A DNA stretch of 64,000 bases from positions 620,001-684,000 of the forward strand of contig OZ221971.1 in the NCBI GenBank assembly GCA_965119685.1, given 5' to 3'. Under the pieces are notes generated by a model that was given only the letters and a program-made list of their open reading frames with translations, was not told where the DNA came from and did no database searches. The stretch is from Merdibacter sp965119685. GTDB taxonomy: Bacteria > Bacillota_I > Bacilli_A > Erysipelotrichales > Erysipelotrichaceae. The stretch's first letter is position 1, and each line of letters opens with the position of its first letter. This document shows positions 63,869-64,000 of this stretch, in pieces. Position numbers and translations under genes: made by a program.

Positions 63869-64000
63869 TGCTCATCCGGATGCCGCATGTGCACCAATCA
63901 TCCCGATCACCGCAATTTCCACCCTTTTGCCGCCAAGCAAACGCATGGCTGATTGCAATGAACATGCTTTTGCATCATCTCGTCACGCTTTTTGCCATCA
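63869..64000. other. Window end, no gene identified
   Basis: 132 bases after the arginase-family gene. Minus-strand frames are short and interrupted; a possible gene end (LLGGKRVEIAVIG-like reading ending near 63875) has in-frame stops close to the window edge, so I do not call it. Confidence 0.4.

Noticed and set aside
63875..64000. Possible minus-strand gene end near the window edge
   Set aside because: In-frame stops within 20 codons of the edge; too little sequence to support a gene.

Overview
The window comes from a spore-forming, low-to-mid GC Firmicute. The complete 16S gene (21403-22944) and the gene content (CwlD-type amidase, CotF-like coat proteins, zinc-type S14, ECF transporter, no L30 gene in the spc cluster) fit the Erysipelotrichia best. 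Genus and species cannot be fixed by eye. Housekeeping genes look about 50% GC. Three stretches (about 2.8-5.6 kb, 8.5-11.3 kb and 60.6-62.9 kb) are clearly richer in A+T and look like accessory DNA.

Layout. 1-2.4 kb: an asymmetric heterodimeric ABC exporter, its first subunit cut by the window edge. 2.5-10.4 kb: a minus-strand accessory cluster with an ABC ATPase and a large 7-TM-type permease resembling the lactococcin-972-group bacteriocin export/immunity pair. Around them lie many very small membrane proteins, several duplicated, plus a secreted DUF2599-like protein. 10.5-12.5 kb: a PadR regulator, a small membrane protein, a secreted protein and a lipoprotein. 12.5-16.4 kb: a CarD-like mini protein, a DUF3793/NrdI-like flavodoxin pair under dyad operators, a homodimer-type ABC exporter and a GNAT acetyltransferase. 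17-21.1 kb: a SWIM-SNF2 helicase and a cell-wall amidase. 21.2-26.2 kb: a complete rrn operon (16S-23S-5S, no spacer tRNA).

26.6-27.4 kb: a Cof-type HAD phosphatase. 27.8-32.2 kb: the str operon (rpsL-rpsG-fusA-tuf). 32.3-38.9 kb: aldo/keto reductase, two CotF-like proteins, an APC permease, an M18 aminopeptidase, a membrane protein, a 130-bp tandem repeat and a C39-like peptidase. 39.1-53.5 kb: the fused S10-spc-alpha ribosomal supercluster, also carrying secY, adk, map, infA and rpoA. 53.9-60.5 kb: an O-methyltransferase, an RraB-like protein, ecfA1-ecfA2-ecfT-truA, a PHP phosphatase, rplM-rpsI. 60.6-64 kb: an AT-rich island (PDDEXK nuclease, a truncated AlbA-type fragment, an unknown 3-TM protein), then an arginase-family enzyme.

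The core half (21-60 kb) is a translation-centred region: rRNA, most ribosomal proteins, elongation and initiation factors, RNA polymerase alpha, Sec translocon and N-terminal Met removal. The most unusual part is the 2.5-10.4 kb cluster. It has a bacteriocin-type export pair but no recognisable lactococcin-972 precursor. Instead it carries families of tiny, strongly SD-led membrane proteins, some duplicated nearly intact, and a 14-bp perfect stem-loop just upstream of the export genes. All functional calls are from reading the sequence; no database search was run.
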